In this document: positions 1-8,051 of the stretch, in pieces
Position numbering within the stretch: the first letter of the stretch is position 1
How the letters are laid out: each line of letters starts with the position of its first letter
Source of the DNA: an uncultured Chitinophagaceae bacterium
GTDB lineage: Bacteria > Bacteroidota > Bacteroidia > Chitinophagales > Chitinophagaceae
Direction of reading: 5' to 3'
Assembly: GCA_937919945.1 (NCBI GenBank)
Contig: CALESY010000130.1
Location: 1 to 64,000 of the forward strand
Length of the DNA: 64,000 nucleotides
Program-made: the position numbers and the translations under genes
Notes under the pieces: generated by a model
What the model was told of the DNA's origin: nothing
Databases searched by the model: none
What the model saw: the letters and a program-made list of their open reading frames with translations, nothing else

Positions 1-120
1 AAGCCAGGCCCCTATAAACCCTATCACTATGAAAGCATGTAAATTAATGTATCCGTTTTACTTCAACAATAAAAAAGCCCGGCTTAAATAAGCCAAGCCC
101 TTATAAACCTATCACATGAA
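1..120. repeat. Imperfect direct repeat pair, about 32 bp
   Basis: Positions 1-33 and 90-120 carry nearly the same sequence (AAGCC, R, GCCC, Y, TATAAACC, TATCAC, ATGAA, with two 1-base gaps). A GGCTT-AAAT-AAGCC inverted repeat at 81-94 leads into the second copy. The pair sits at the window edge, so further copies could lie upstream. It may be the end of an upstream gene block, an attachment or replication region, or a small repeat family. No coding sequence is visible here. Confidence 0.6.
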
Positions 121-190
121 TACTGCAAGTTAAGGGATAGTTTATACAGCTACCATACATCCGCGTTGACGAAGCAATAACGTAACAAGC

Positions 191-250
191 ACATCATTGG
201 GTATCATTAGGCATCATTCGACATCGTTGGGCATCAAAAGGCATCAGCCA
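191..250 (+). repeat. Six tandem 10-bp repeats upstream of the operon promoter
   Basis: Six consecutive decamers follow the pattern RYATCAttNG: acatcattgg, gtatcattag, gcatcattcg, acatcgttgg, gcatcaaaag, gcatcagcca. The YATC core keeps exact 10-base spacing, close to one helical turn, so all copies face the same side of the DNA. The array ends about 16 bases before the -7-like box of the long rightward operon. A phased activator or repressor array is the simplest reading; iterons are an alternative. Confidence 0.65.
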
Positions 251-265
251 GCAATAAACCTGTTG

Positions 266-275
266 TAATCTTTGC
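266..275 (+). promoter_or_regulatory. Probable promoter of the 22-kb virus-like operon
   Basis: AATCTTTGC matches 7 of 8 positions of the Bacteroidota -7 consensus TAnnTTTG and is followed by C. It lies about 42 bases before the first ATG (317). It is the only good promoter seen before the run of co-directional genes. The -33 region would fall inside the last decamer repeat. A TTG at 272 is in frame with the first gene, but it lies inside the -7 box and is unlikely to be the start. Confidence 0.5.
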
Positions 276-316
276 ATTACCACGGACAATACATACCGTG
301 CTGCATTATCAAAAAG

Positions 317-562
317 ATGGATTATCAATCTCAACATAACAATGACTGGTCTGCCGGAGAAGTTACGACACTATGGACAGTAGCTTCCGGCACCATAGGC
401 GGTGTATATAAAGCGCAAGCCATGCCCAAGCTATTACTCAACAGTTTAACCGCAGATGGTAGTATGGCCGTTGTTGCTTATGCATTTATCAGTGCCGTAG
501 TAGGTTACTGCACAAAGAAGGGACTGGATTATCTGTTTGTCAAATGCAGGAAGAAGCGATAA
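317..562 (+). CDS. Small membrane protein, first gene of the virus-like operon
   Basis: An 81-residue protein read from the ATG at 317, which follows an AAAAAG stretch. An in-frame TTG at 272 would add 15 residues but overlaps the promoter box. Two hydrophobic segments are visible, about residues 18-37 (TLWTVASGTIGG region) and 52-70 (MAVVAYAFISAVVGY), and the tail is basic (KCRKKR). The gene lies 3 bp before the LEA14-like gene and is probably co-translated with it. The size and topology would fit a virion membrane protein or a holin-like protein. No family is recognised. Confidence 0.6.
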   Translation: MDYQSQHNNDWSAGEVTTLWTVASGTIGGVYKAQAMPKLLLNSLTADGSMAVVAYAFISAVVGYCTKKGLDYLFVKCRKKR

Positions 563-565
563 CAG

Positions 566-1066
566 ATGCACAACGCGCTAAAAATAGGATTGGGTATCGG
601 TGCCGGGGTGGTCATCATTCGCTTGTTACAGCTTAATAAGCTGGCAGCCAATGTGTCTGTGTCCTTATCCAAAGTGCGCATCCATAAAGTGAATTTATCA
701 GGGATAGAGATAGCTGCGACAGCAAAAGTAAACAATCCATCTGCTGTGTCTGTAACTATTGTCAACCCGGTCGTCCGTTTATGGAACACAAAAGGAAACA
801 TGATAGCGGAAAGCCCGGCAAGCAACCGCAGTTTTCCTATCGGCAGCAACCGGCAGAGTGAAGTAGGAGAGCTGACATTGCCGCTTACCTGGAATACTGT
901 TTTACCGTTGATGGGCATTAAGAACATAACAAGCATTATCAACCTGTTCAGCAAAGGCGGCACCAACGGGTTGCTGCAATCTTTCACGCAACCGGTTGCG
1001 ATGTCGGTTATCATGCAGGCAGATGGCATGACTGTCGAAACGCCGAAAACGATTATCAATACATGA
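566..1066 (+). CDS. LEA type 2 (LEA14-like) membrane-anchored protein
   Basis: A 166-residue protein. One N-terminal transmembrane helix (IGLGIGAGVVIIRLLQL, about residues 7-24) is followed by a beta-rich domain containing VRIHKVNLSGIEIAATAKVNNPS, the typical opening of the LEA14/WHy fold, in which a strand ends in a conserved N-P. LEA14 domains are immunoglobulin-like and occur in membrane-tethered proteins of bacteria and some phages; the role here is unknown. The stop overlaps the next ATG by 4 bases (ATGA), so translation is probably coupled. In context it could be a minor virion membrane protein. Confidence 0.65.
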   Translation: MHNALKIGLGIGAGVVIIRLLQLNKLAANVSVSLSKVRIHKVNLSGIEIAATAKVNNPSAVSVTIVNPVVRLWNTKGNMIAESPASNRSFPIGSNRQSEVGELTLPLTWNTVLPLMGIKNITSIINLFSKGGTNGLLQSFTQPVAMSVIMQADGMTVETPKTIINT

Positions 1067-3000
1067 CGATGAAAATTTTTAACAGGGATTATCATCCTGA
1101 CCCGGAAATCAGCAGTGGCCAGCGCATATTGCGAACCGATGGTGCGCAATACAACCATTTGTTCAGCGGTGCTGACGTAAGGGATACAATCGTCATGGAT
1201 AATGGTGAAGTCGCAGATACGCTGCAAGTCATTGAAGAAGTTGTCTGGAAATATATCAACGATACAAAAGCGATAGCGGATAAACTGAAAGCAGGCAGTT
1301 TGGAAGATACCCTGCGCAATATTTGGGAGTTCCTCTATTACCATATCCAGTATAAACTGGATGCACAGGGTTTGGAAGAGTTGCGCCGCCCGGCAAGGGC
1401 ATGGCATGACAGGTTGACAGGCATTGATTGTGATTGCTTCTCCATTTTCTGTTCGTCGATTTTATGCAATCTCGGCATACCGCACCGTTTTCGTATAACA
1501 AGGTATTCGCAGCCGCACTGGCAGCATATTTATGTAATTGTACCGGTAGCAGGCAGCGGAGCATATTATACGGTTGATGCCGTACTCGGGCAATTTAATT
1601 ATGAAAAGCCCTTTACCCAAAAGATGGATTATACGATGAGTTTGAACGGAATAAAAATCGCTGTGTTAAGCGGCGTAGAAAATCATTCGCCATCCGCAAA
1701 CGATACCGGCAGAATAGTAATGAACGCTATGCAGCTTGCTGCTGCCAATAATACGGCGCTACATGCAGCCCTATTCGGCGTGGACTTACAGGGGTTGGGT
1801 ATCCTGGATGGCGAAACATATTTGCAGGGACTGGTAAGAGACCCGGCATTGGAGCAGGGTCTTTACCGCTACCTGCTGGCTACCAGGCAAGCCATAGCAG
1901 AAAATCCGGTTACTTCTTTTGTAGCAGGTTATAATCACGAAGAGCTGCTGAAAATGTTGGATTATGCTGTCCAATATTGGTTTACGGATAAACGGGAGCA
2001 GGCATTGGGACAATTGATGGCCAATGAAGCCTTACTGGATCAGCTCAATGGCTTCGGCAGTCTGGAAGGGACATTGAGTGATGACGAACTGTACGGCGAT
2101 GATGATATACTCACCGGTGACAGCAACGACCTGTACTTAGGCCGGGTGAAGCAACGGCAAAAGCAACCGGGACAGAAAAAACAGGTGCGCCAGCCCAAAG
2201 CCAAAAAGAAAGCATTTTTCAAAAAAGTCGGACAGGGATTAAAAAAAGCAGGCAAAGGCATTGTACGGTTTAACCCTGCCACGATTGCAGCACGTAACGG
2301 CTTTCTATTGGCATTGAAACTGAATGTCGGTAAAATGTCCAGCAGGTTGAAATGGGCGTATGCTACCCCGGAGCAGGCAAGGGCTAAAGGGATGAACGCG
2401 GCAGTCATTGAGCGTGCGAAAAAAGCCCTGCTAAAAGTCGAAAGGCTGTTTGAAAAAACCGGCGGCAAGAAAGATAACCTGCGCAAAGCCATCCTGAGCA
2501 GCAGGCAGGGAAGGCTGAACGGATTAGATACATTAGGTGCAGTGCCGGTAGCGGCAGCCGTAGCCTCCGCCACGCCGCTGATTACAGCCGTGGTAAGTAT
2601 CATGCGTGAAACAGGGTTGGTAAAAAAAGACGAAGCCATTGATATATCCGCTACAGAAGGGGAAGCAACCGAAGATGACGGTGTTGTATTCAATGAACCT
2701 GAAGATACGGCTGAACCCGAGTCTATTTATCCGGATAATACAGCAGATACAACAGGGGAAGATGTGACTGATGGGTTGGGTAACATTGCGACGGGTGCAG
2801 TCAAATTTGCACAAAACAATCCCATACTGGGTATCGCATTGGGAGGTGCGCTGGCATACGGTGTATACAAACTACTGGACAGTGATGCCGATAAAGCTGC
2901 CATGGAAACACCGCCCATCAACAGGCAGTTAAACGGTTACATGGAAAGTGTTAGCGGCAGGCATCCGTTGACCCAAGCAAAGATATTTCAACTGGCATAA
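1063..3000 (+). CDS. Transglutaminase-like cysteine peptidase domain protein with C-terminal membrane segments
   Basis: A 645-residue protein. Residues about 60-190 form a transglutaminase-like domain. The segment GIDCDCFSIF holds the probable nucleophile Cys123, HWQHIYVIV holds His155 and YYTVDAVLG holds Asp172, so the triad looks intact. A very Lys/Arg-rich stretch (about 360-410) follows, then hydrophobic segments near 490-510 and 590-610, separated by an acidic linker. Transglutaminase-like domains act as peptidases, amidases or cross-linkers. In a virion-type operon it could open peptidoglycan, process virion proteins or cross-link them. The basic region could bind DNA. Which role applies cannot be told from sequence. 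Confidence 0.65.
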   Translation: MTMKIFNRDYHPDPEISSGQRILRTDGAQYNHLFSGADVRDTIVMDNGEVADTLQVIEEVVWKYINDTKAIADKLKAGSLEDTLRNIWEFLYYHIQYKLDAQGLEELRRPARAWHDRLTGIDCDCFSIFCSSILCNLGIPHRFRITRYSQPHWQHIYVIVPVAGSGAYYTVDAVLGQFNYEKPFTQKMDYTMSLNGIKIAVLSGVENHSPSANDTGRIVMNAMQLAAANNTALHAALFGVDLQGLGILDGETYLQGLVRDPALEQGLYRYLLATRQAIAENPVTSFVAGYNHEELLKMLDYAVQYWFTDKREQALGQLMANEALLDQLNGFGSLEGTLSDDELYGDDDILTGDSNDLYLGRVKQRQKQPGQKKQVRQPKAKKKAFFKKVGQGLKKAGKGIVRFNPATIAARNGFLLALKLNVGKMSSRLKWAYATPEQARAKGMNAAVIERAKKALLKVERLFEKTGGKKDNLRKAILSSRQGRLNGLDTLGAVPVAAAVASATPLITAVVSIMRETGLVKKDEAIDISATEGEATEDDGVVFNEPEDTAEPESIYPDNTADTTGEDVTDGLGNIATGAVKFAQNNPILGIALGGALAYGVYKLLDSDADKAAMETPPINRQLNGYMESVSGRHPLTQAKIFQLA

Positions 3001-3031
3001 ATAATTTCTTAACACGATAAATACAAGTACA

Positions 3032-3667
3032 ATGGTAAATACATCAACTGCAAAACCAGGCGTGAAGGATGTACTGAAGCAGGTACAACCCATGATTGAA
3101 AATGTTGCCGGTTTTGTTATCGGCAACCTGGCCATCAATATGGCTAACAAGATGCTGAAAATAGACCCTGCGGATACATCACAAAAAGGGTTTAAAAAAA
3201 TGTTGCCGCCGCTGGCAGTATCAGCAGGTGCCATGTACGGTGCGACCAAAGTGGAACAACCCATGCTGAAGAATATCCTTCAGGGTGCAGCGATTGCGGG
3301 TGCATACAAAACAGCCAAAACACTGATGCCGACTGCGACTTTCCTCGCCGGTGACGGATTAGGGTTGACACCTGTGGCAGCCGTATCCAACAATGACCGC
3401 TGGCTATACCATGAGCGTACACCTATATCGGGCATGGGCTTTCCTGACCTCGGTGATGTGCAGCCGCCGGCAGGCCAGACAGGGTATTATATAGATGCGC
3501 CTGCCTATATGGGTGAACCTGAACAGGACAATAATTACTTGCCGCCAACCAATTATATGCGTGGTGCCGATGAAAGTTTATATGGTAACGAAGAAGAGCA
3601 GTTGCATGGTGAGGCGGGAGCATACAATGAACAAATGTACGGGCAGGACGATATACAGATTTTGTAA
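3032..3667 (+). CDS. Hydrophobic Gly/Ala-rich protein with acidic Tyr/Asn-rich tail
   Basis: A 211-residue protein not recognised as any family. The first ~110 residues have mildly hydrophobic, Gly/Ala-rich helices (FVIGNLAINMANKML, LAVSAGAMYGATKV, LQGAAIAGAYKTAKTL). The last ~90 residues are acidic and rich in Tyr, Asn, Pro and Gln, so probably extended. The gene lies 31 bp after the transglutaminase-like gene and about 100 bp before the candidate capsid gene. A membrane-associated or scaffold virion component is possible from context only. Confidence 0.5.
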   Translation: MVNTSTAKPGVKDVLKQVQPMIENVAGFVIGNLAINMANKMLKIDPADTSQKGFKKMLPPLAVSAGAMYGATKVEQPMLKNILQGAAIAGAYKTAKTLMPTATFLAGDGLGLTPVAAVSNNDRWLYHERTPISGMGFPDLGDVQPPAGQTGYYIDAPAYMGEPEQDNNYLPPTNYMRGADESLYGNEEEQLHGEAGAYNEQMYGQDDIQIL

Positions 3668-3726
3668 TGCTTACCGGACACTGATACATATTGCAGATGC
3701 AATAGCAATACAATTATTATTTAACC

Positions 3727-3756
3727 GCTTGATTTCCGCAAGGAAGGAAGTCAAGC
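3727..3756 (+). promoter_or_regulatory. Stem-loop in the leader of the candidate major capsid gene
   Basis: GCTTGATTTCC (3727-3737) pairs with GGAAGTCAAGC (3746-3756), an 11-bp stem with a single T-G wobble and an 8-base loop. It lies in the largest gap of the early operon (3668-3771), 15 bases before the ATG at 3772, and no T-run follows. It therefore looks more like an mRNA-processing, stabilising or translational element for the next gene than a terminator. Confidence 0.5.
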
Positions 3757-3771
3757 ATAAAACAAGACAAG

Positions 3772-4482
3772 ATGTTTACTTTAGGACAGATCAACGAGAG
3801 TGAATACAACCTGCTGGGTGCAATGAATGAAGCAGAGTTCCTTGGTGCGGTAGAGCAGGCACCGGCAGAAGAAAAAGCACGTTTTTTCAGGAAGACCAAA
3901 GAAATAGCCAAACAAAGTGCCGGGAAAAATGCACGCGGCAGCCGGGGTGATTTTGAAAGCCGCATCAATTTATTGCCGCGTGATATACAGAAAGGCTTAG
4001 CAAGCAAATCGCTGCAATCAGTGGATATAAGCTATTATGCCGTCAAGGATATTACCAACAGCAAAGTGGTAAAAATGCTGCGTGATGATGATAACAAAAC
4101 AGTGGGTTATACCAATATCAGTTCCGCGAAACTGGAGAAAGGTGCTTTCTTCTTACTACACGCCATCCGCCTGATGTATGGTGTTGCAGACCAGGGGGCA
4201 GGTTCGCCGCTTAATGTCAACTTCTCTATTACACCAGATTTTATCCGTAATGGTGAGTTTGAATTTAAAGCAAACGGTGCAGTGCTTATTCCCAATACAT
4301 CACTGGAAGTATTCAATACCAAGGGAAATAACAAACTCGTGGAAGGCACCTATGTATTGGATAACCCCAAGCTGATACGTGACCAGCAAACCATTGAGTT
4401 TAACCTGGAATGGGGAACCAACGCACCACAGAACGCTTACCTGAAAGTAGTGCTTATCGGAACAACCGTTGTAAAAGCTTAG
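3772..4482 (+). CDS. Candidate major capsid-type beta-rich protein
   Basis: A 236-residue protein. The first ~85 residues are polar and helical with a basic cluster (KNARGSRGDFESR). From about residue 85 on it is beta-rich and ends IEFNLEWGTNAP then AYLKVVLIGTTVV. It has no signal peptide or membrane helix. It is the first and largest of five consecutive beta-rich proteins, and the only one with its own structured leader. These are properties expected of a jelly-roll capsid protein, but I recognise no named family. Structure prediction would decide. A non-viral surface protein is the alternative. Confidence 0.4.
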   Translation: MFTLGQINESEYNLLGAMNEAEFLGAVEQAPAEEKARFFRKTKEIAKQSAGKNARGSRGDFESRINLLPRDIQKGLASKSLQSVDISYYAVKDITNSKVVKMLRDDDNKTVGYTNISSAKLEKGAFFLLHAIRLMYGVADQGAGSPLNVNFSITPDFIRNGEFEFKANGAVLIPNTSLEVFNTKGNNKLVEGTYVLDNPKLIRDQQTIEFNLEWGTNAPQNAYLKVVLIGTTVVKA

Positions 4483-4547
4483 GGGTCATCAGTACGACAA
4501 GTTCATAGTTCAACAGACACCATACATCATACGTACATCGTCAGCCA

Positions 4548-5012
4548 GTGAAGAGCAATAAATTTCAGCGTATTCGCCTGCGGGTATCAGCAGCAGGGGA
4601 AACCATCCGTTTCAATGCGGTCTGCGACCGTGGCTTCCGTACCATCAAAGGTATTTTCGTATCGCTTCCGCAGGACAAAGCCGTACAGGGGGCGACCCTT
4701 GGTTTTCGGTTAAACAATGTGGAAGTATTGGATGACGGACATGAAGTGAAGAACCTGACGGCGACCAATAGTGTCGCGCCGAACAGCAAGTTCTTCCTGT
4801 TCCCTGAAAAAATAGAAGCGGCGGGTGGCAGTATTGAAGGCCGTTATACAGACGGCAGCAAATACCCTTTACTGGTGGATAACGGAGAGGATAGTGGTGT
4901 CTACGACCCGGGCAAAGTCAATTTCAAAACCCTTTCGGGGTATACCACTAATCCTTTCGGAGTGGTATTCCCTTATGATGTAGTCATCAATATCTGGCTT
5001 ACGAACGATTAA
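4548..5012 (+). CDS. Small beta-sandwich protein, paralogue of the next gene
   Basis: A 154-residue protein read from a GTG at 4548; no nearby ATG keeps the conserved N-terminus. It aligns by eye with the next gene: FQRIRLRVSAAGETIRFNAV against YQQVNLRISRSGQRVYFNAE, then a TIKGIFVSL / MLKGIALSI strand, GFRLNNVEVLDDGHE against GFRVDEKKILDESHE, and a shared ending of YPYDV or FPYDV, then INIWL or ITMYL. The pattern suggests a duplicated single beta-sandwich. In this operon a penton, minor capsid or spike-base role is plausible, but that is inference. Confidence 0.5.
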   Translation: MKSNKFQRIRLRVSAAGETIRFNAVCDRGFRTIKGIFVSLPQDKAVQGATLGFRLNNVEVLDDGHEVKNLTATNSVAPNSKFFLFPEKIEAAGGSIEGRYTDGSKYPLLVDNGEDSGVYDPGKVNFKTLSGYTTNPFGVVFPYDVVINIWLTND

Positions 5013-5022
5013 AGATGCAAGT

Positions 5023-5610
5023 ATGAGGGGATTCAGGTATCAACAGGTAAACCTGCGCATCAGCCGCAGCGGGCAGCGTGTATATTTCAATGCGGAGAGC
5101 CATAAAGACTATACAATGCTGAAAGGTATTGCATTGTCGATAGGTTATGATGGCGCATTGTTTGGCAGCACATTCGGTTTTCGGGTGGATGAGAAAAAAA
5201 TACTGGATGAGAGCCATGAAGCGCACTTGCTGGTATTCGGCAATGATGTACCACCTAATGAGCGTATGATGTTCTTTGAAACCCCCGTTCCGCTACAAGC
5301 CTCTAAACTGGAAGGTATATATACCGATAGTGCATTGCAGGCTTTACTGGGCAATACCAGTTACAGCCCCGGTGGTGGTGTGATACCACCCGCAGCGGTG
5401 AATGTAAAGAAGACCTTTGTGTCAGGTAAAGATATTGTTTCATATAGCCATGTTATAGCAGATGCGATTTTGATTTCAGATAATGCAGGGGTGTTCACAG
5501 GTGGCGGCGGATTGAGTAGCGGTGTGGCAGCAGGCTCGCCTGATCCTGCCAACCCTGCCCCTGTATATTATCCCTATGATGTACGAATAACCATGTATTT
5601 ATCAAAGTAG
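5023..5610 (+). CDS. Small beta-sandwich protein with Gly-rich insertion
   Basis: A 195-residue paralogue of the preceding gene, starting 11 bp after it. It keeps the FNAE strand, the GFRVDEKKILDESHE segment, the EGIYTDS turn and the YYPYDVRITMYL ending. It is about 40 residues longer because of a Gly/Pro/Val-rich insertion near residues 115-180 (PGGGVIPPAAV, GGGGLSSGVAAGSP), which looks like an exposed loop. Tandem divergent copies are common for capsid or vertex proteins of tailless viruses. No named family was recognised. Confidence 0.5.
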   Translation: MRGFRYQQVNLRISRSGQRVYFNAESHKDYTMLKGIALSIGYDGALFGSTFGFRVDEKKILDESHEAHLLVFGNDVPPNERMMFFETPVPLQASKLEGIYTDSALQALLGNTSYSPGGGVIPPAAVNVKKTFVSGKDIVSYSHVIADAILISDNAGVFTGGGGLSSGVAAGSPDPANPAPVYYPYDVRITMYLSK

Positions 5611-5612
5611 GG

Positions 5613-6041
5613 ATGAGCAGCACAAGGGTTATACACCATCCGGTACAATTGATTGTTCGACAACCGCTGACGCCGGTGAATATCTATACGGTCTTGCCCG
5701 GGCATATCCGCCGTGTGGTTGGCGTGAAAGTCGTGCATTCGGTAGGTGTGCATTTAATGAGTACGGATATGTACCTGCCGGCAATCGGTTACCTGTCACT
5801 GGAATTTAATAACCGCAATTACCATATGGGTCATATTGATGTCCCTTTTGATAACCGTGCTGAAGCCAGCGATGCCTACCTGGATACACAGATAGATATT
5901 ATCCCCGACAGCCTGCTGAGCGGCCATTACGAGAACAACGTTTTTACAGGAACGGATTACCAGCGAGCTGACGGGACGATAACGGACAAGTGGAGTAATT
6001 ACATTGTAACCATTTACCTCAAAGCCTTATCGGATGATTAA
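5613..6041 (+). CDS. Beta-rich small protein, candidate minor structural protein
   Basis: A 142-residue protein starting 3 bp after the previous stop. It has no membrane helix or signal. Strand-like segments alternate throughout (VQLIVRQPLTPVNIYTVLPG, VVGVKVVHSVGVHLM, GYLSLEFNNRNY) and it ends NYIVTIYLKALS, recalling the INIWL / ITMYL ends of its two neighbours. It is probably a more divergent member of the same structural set. The stop overlaps the next ATG by 8 bases. Confidence 0.45.
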   Translation: MSSTRVIHHPVQLIVRQPLTPVNIYTVLPGHIRRVVGVKVVHSVGVHLMSTDMYLPAIGYLSLEFNNRNYHMGHIDVPFDNRAEASDAYLDTQIDIIPDSLLSGHYENNVFTGTDYQRADGTITDKWSNYIVTIYLKALSDD

Positions 6042-6378
6042 TATAGAAGATTATGCAGAGCGACAGATGCGGCGCAGAGGGATGGAAATTGCATATGCCA
6101 GAATATTGCCCGTTGTGGTACGCCGCATTACTGACAATAACGGACAGGTGTTGGTCAACAGCATGGAGTTCGATGCGTATAACCAGTATTGGTATTTAGT
6201 CAATGCCTATGAATTGCCGGTAGGAACACGCATCACCAGTGATACGCATGTTGTCCTGCTGGAAACCCATACCAATGATACCATGGAGGAGTTCAGCGGC
6301 AAGATAAAAATACAGTTGCCGGTTTCTTTTACCGGCCATGTCTGCCAGGCATTGTTTTATCAGGTACTGGTTAAATAA
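6034..6378 (+). CDS. Short beta-rich protein at the end of the structural run
   Basis: A 114-residue protein, the last of five beta-rich genes. A helical, Arg-rich start (YAERQMRRRGM) is followed by strands (RILPVVVRRIT, THVVLLETHT, IKIQLPVSFTG) and the end CQALFYQVLVK. It starts inside the preceding gene with an 8-base overlap, so translation is probably coupled. Unrecognised; grouped with the structural set by position and composition. Confidence 0.4.
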   Translation: MINIEDYAERQMRRRGMEIAYARILPVVVRRITDNNGQVLVNSMEFDAYNQYWYLVNAYELPVGTRITSDTHVVLLETHTNDTMEEFSGKIKIQLPVSFTGHVCQALFYQVLVK

Positions 6379-6407
6379 AAAACAATTCAACGAATAAGAA
6401 CAATAGC

Positions 6408-7313
6408 ATGGCACAAAGTGATTTTCCGGAACTACGCGCGCTCTTTGATAAAAACCGTGAAGTAGTCAAAATGCTCAAAGGGGAGAAAAACCTGTCCGAT
6501 AAGCAGATTGCCTTTACAGCAGTATACAATAAGCTGGGTAAAAAGATTGCAGAGAGCAAAGACAAGACATCTTTGACAGCTTTTACAACCGTTATCTGCG
6601 GACGTTACCAGGTATGCCAGCCGGATAGTATTACCGTCACCTGGCATAATAGCGAGACAAGTGAAAAGCTCTTTGAACACACATTTGCAGTCGGCAAGTT
6701 ACAACGTGAGGAAGAACCATCCGTCCGTGTGATACAGATGCCCTCCCAGCAAACGGGTTTTCAGGGGTTAGGGGAAGCGGATGTCAATAATCTGGTAGAG
6801 AAACGATTGACCGAAATGCGCCAACGGGAAGAATATGAACGGTTGCGGGAAGAAAATCAGAAAATGCAACACCAGATTGCCGAACTGGAGACGCGCAATG
6901 CTGACCTGAAGCACGACATTGCTGCCAAGGAAACAACGGAGAGTTATATGCGTATCCTCGGCATGGCACTGCCGGGTATATCCAAATTTTTCGGTGGTGC
7001 CGGTATACTCAGTATGCTGGCAGGTACGGAAGAAAATGTACAAGCGGCATCACCCGCATTAGGCACTGCAACAGCCGTAACAAGCGAACCGGCAGCAGAG
7101 CCGAAAGATGAACGGGAGCAGATGATCGGGATGCTGCGGGACTATATGACTGAAGAACTCAGTCAGCAGGAGATAGCCACTCTGTACCTGCTTTTTGTGG
7201 AAATACAGAAAGACAAAACATTGATTCAGCAAATACTTAACCAAATAACAGCAAAAGATGAAATTACCCATACTGAATACAAAAACGACAACAGGGCAAA
7301 AGCAACAAGTTGA
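6408..7313 (+). CDS. Coiled-coil protein of unknown function
   Basis: A 301-residue protein. A globular N-terminal part has a strand-rich segment (SITVTWHNSETSEKLFEHTF, about 75-95). A long coiled coil follows at about residues 125-180 (LVEKRLTEMRQREEYERLRE and on), then a short hydrophobic stretch near 185-205 (LGMALPGISKFFGGAGILSML), an Ala/Pro-rich linker, and a helical C-terminus. Its last 56 bases overlap the next gene in another frame. It could be a trimeric or oligomeric virion part or a membrane-peripheral protein. No family recognised. Confidence 0.5.
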   Translation: MAQSDFPELRALFDKNREVVKMLKGEKNLSDKQIAFTAVYNKLGKKIAESKDKTSLTAFTTVICGRYQVCQPDSITVTWHNSETSEKLFEHTFAVGKLQREEEPSVRVIQMPSQQTGFQGLGEADVNNLVEKRLTEMRQREEYERLREENQKMQHQIAELETRNADLKHDIAAKETTESYMRILGMALPGISKFFGGAGILSMLAGTEENVQAASPALGTATAVTSEPAAEPKDEREQMIGMLRDYMTEELSQQEIATLYLLFVEIQKDKTLIQQILNQITAKDEITHTEYKNDNRAKATS

Positions 7314-7473
7314 TATTACCATACGTGTCGGGGCGGACAGTAAAGAAGAAGCGGCCGCTATGCAGGAAGCCATCCAAAGTTTTGTACAGCATTTTTCCTT
7401 GAAAGAAATGCAATCTGCCGCGCGGAAATTGCAAACGCCGAGCAACCGAAAGATGATTAAAACTTTTCTGTAG
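7258..7473 (+). CDS. Small unknown protein overlapping the coiled-coil gene
   Basis: A 71-residue protein starting at an ATG preceded by AGCAAAAG, with 56 bases overlapping the end of the preceding gene in a different frame. It reads as a plausible small domain: a beta-type start (KQQVDITIRVGADS), an Ala/Glu-rich helix (KEEAAAMQEAIQSFVQHF) and a basic end. Its stop directly abuts the next ATG at 7474, so the three genes are likely translated in series. Function unknown. Confidence 0.45.
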   Translation: MKLPILNTKTTTGQKQQVDITIRVGADSKEEAAAMQEAIQSFVQHFSLKEMQSAARKLQTPSNRKMIKTFL

Positions 7474-8010
7474 ATGCAGGAAAGTGGTTCTAAACTACAG
7501 GAACAGTTGCTGCAAAACCTGCCGATGATACTGCTTGCCGGGGGAGCAATTTATCTGGCTTCAAAAATAATCAAGGGTGCCGGGCATACTGCTGACGAGA
7601 TAGCACAAGCCTTGCAATTGAAAAAATCGGACGAGCAGGTCAGAAGTGAAAAGCAATCACAGGAGGCTATTGAACGCTATGTCAATGAAGTGCCGCAGAA
7701 ACAAAAGCCCACGAGACCTGAAGGTTTTTGGGCACAACTGGCAGAACGTATTTACAGGGATACACAATACAGTGCAGTCGGTGATGCACATGAAGATGCC
7801 AGGTATTGCATGACCTATGTAGGCAATGATGCCGACTTTGCCCTGCTGTACAAATACTATGGCAGGCGGCAGGAGACCTGGTTCGGCATATTGCCGGATG
7901 GAGGCCCCAAAGACCTGATACAAACGATTGTGTCTAACCTGAATAAGGGGCAGAAGCAATCCATTAATAAAAACTATGCCCGCAAAGGGGTAGCGATTCG
8001 GTTTATATAA
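7474..8010 (+). CDS. Single-TM protein with small globular C-terminal domain
   Basis: A 178-residue protein with one transmembrane segment near the N-terminus (NLPMILLAGGAIYLASKII, about residues 15-33). A helical linker rich in Gln and Glu follows, then a C-terminal domain from about residue 75 with FALLYKYYGRRQETWFGILP and an Ile/Asn/Lys-rich end. It has the same overall plan (short N-terminal membrane anchor plus one domain) as several neighbours, which suggests a set of virion or envelope membrane proteins. Family unknown. Confidence 0.5.
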   Translation: MQESGSKLQEQLLQNLPMILLAGGAIYLASKIIKGAGHTADEIAQALQLKKSDEQVRSEKQSQEAIERYVNEVPQKQKPTRPEGFWAQLAERIYRDTQYSAVGDAHEDARYCMTYVGNDADFALLYKYYGRRQETWFGILPDGGPKDLIQTIVSNLNKGQKQSINKNYARKGVAIRFI

Positions 8011-8051
8011 ACCAACCTGTTGTAAAAAAACAGTACATAAAAAACGAAGGA

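Noticed and set aside
191..250. CRISPR-like reading of the 10-bp repeats
   Set aside because: Repeats are 10 bases with no spacers and no cas genes; they fit a phased regulatory array.
2040..2693. Long minus-strand open frame (217 codons) opposite the transglutaminase-like gene
   Set aside because: It is a frame shadow: Ser/Phe/Cys-rich composition, no motif, and fully opposite a gene with recognised domains in an unbroken + strand operon. The same applies to the minus-strand frame at 529-1407.
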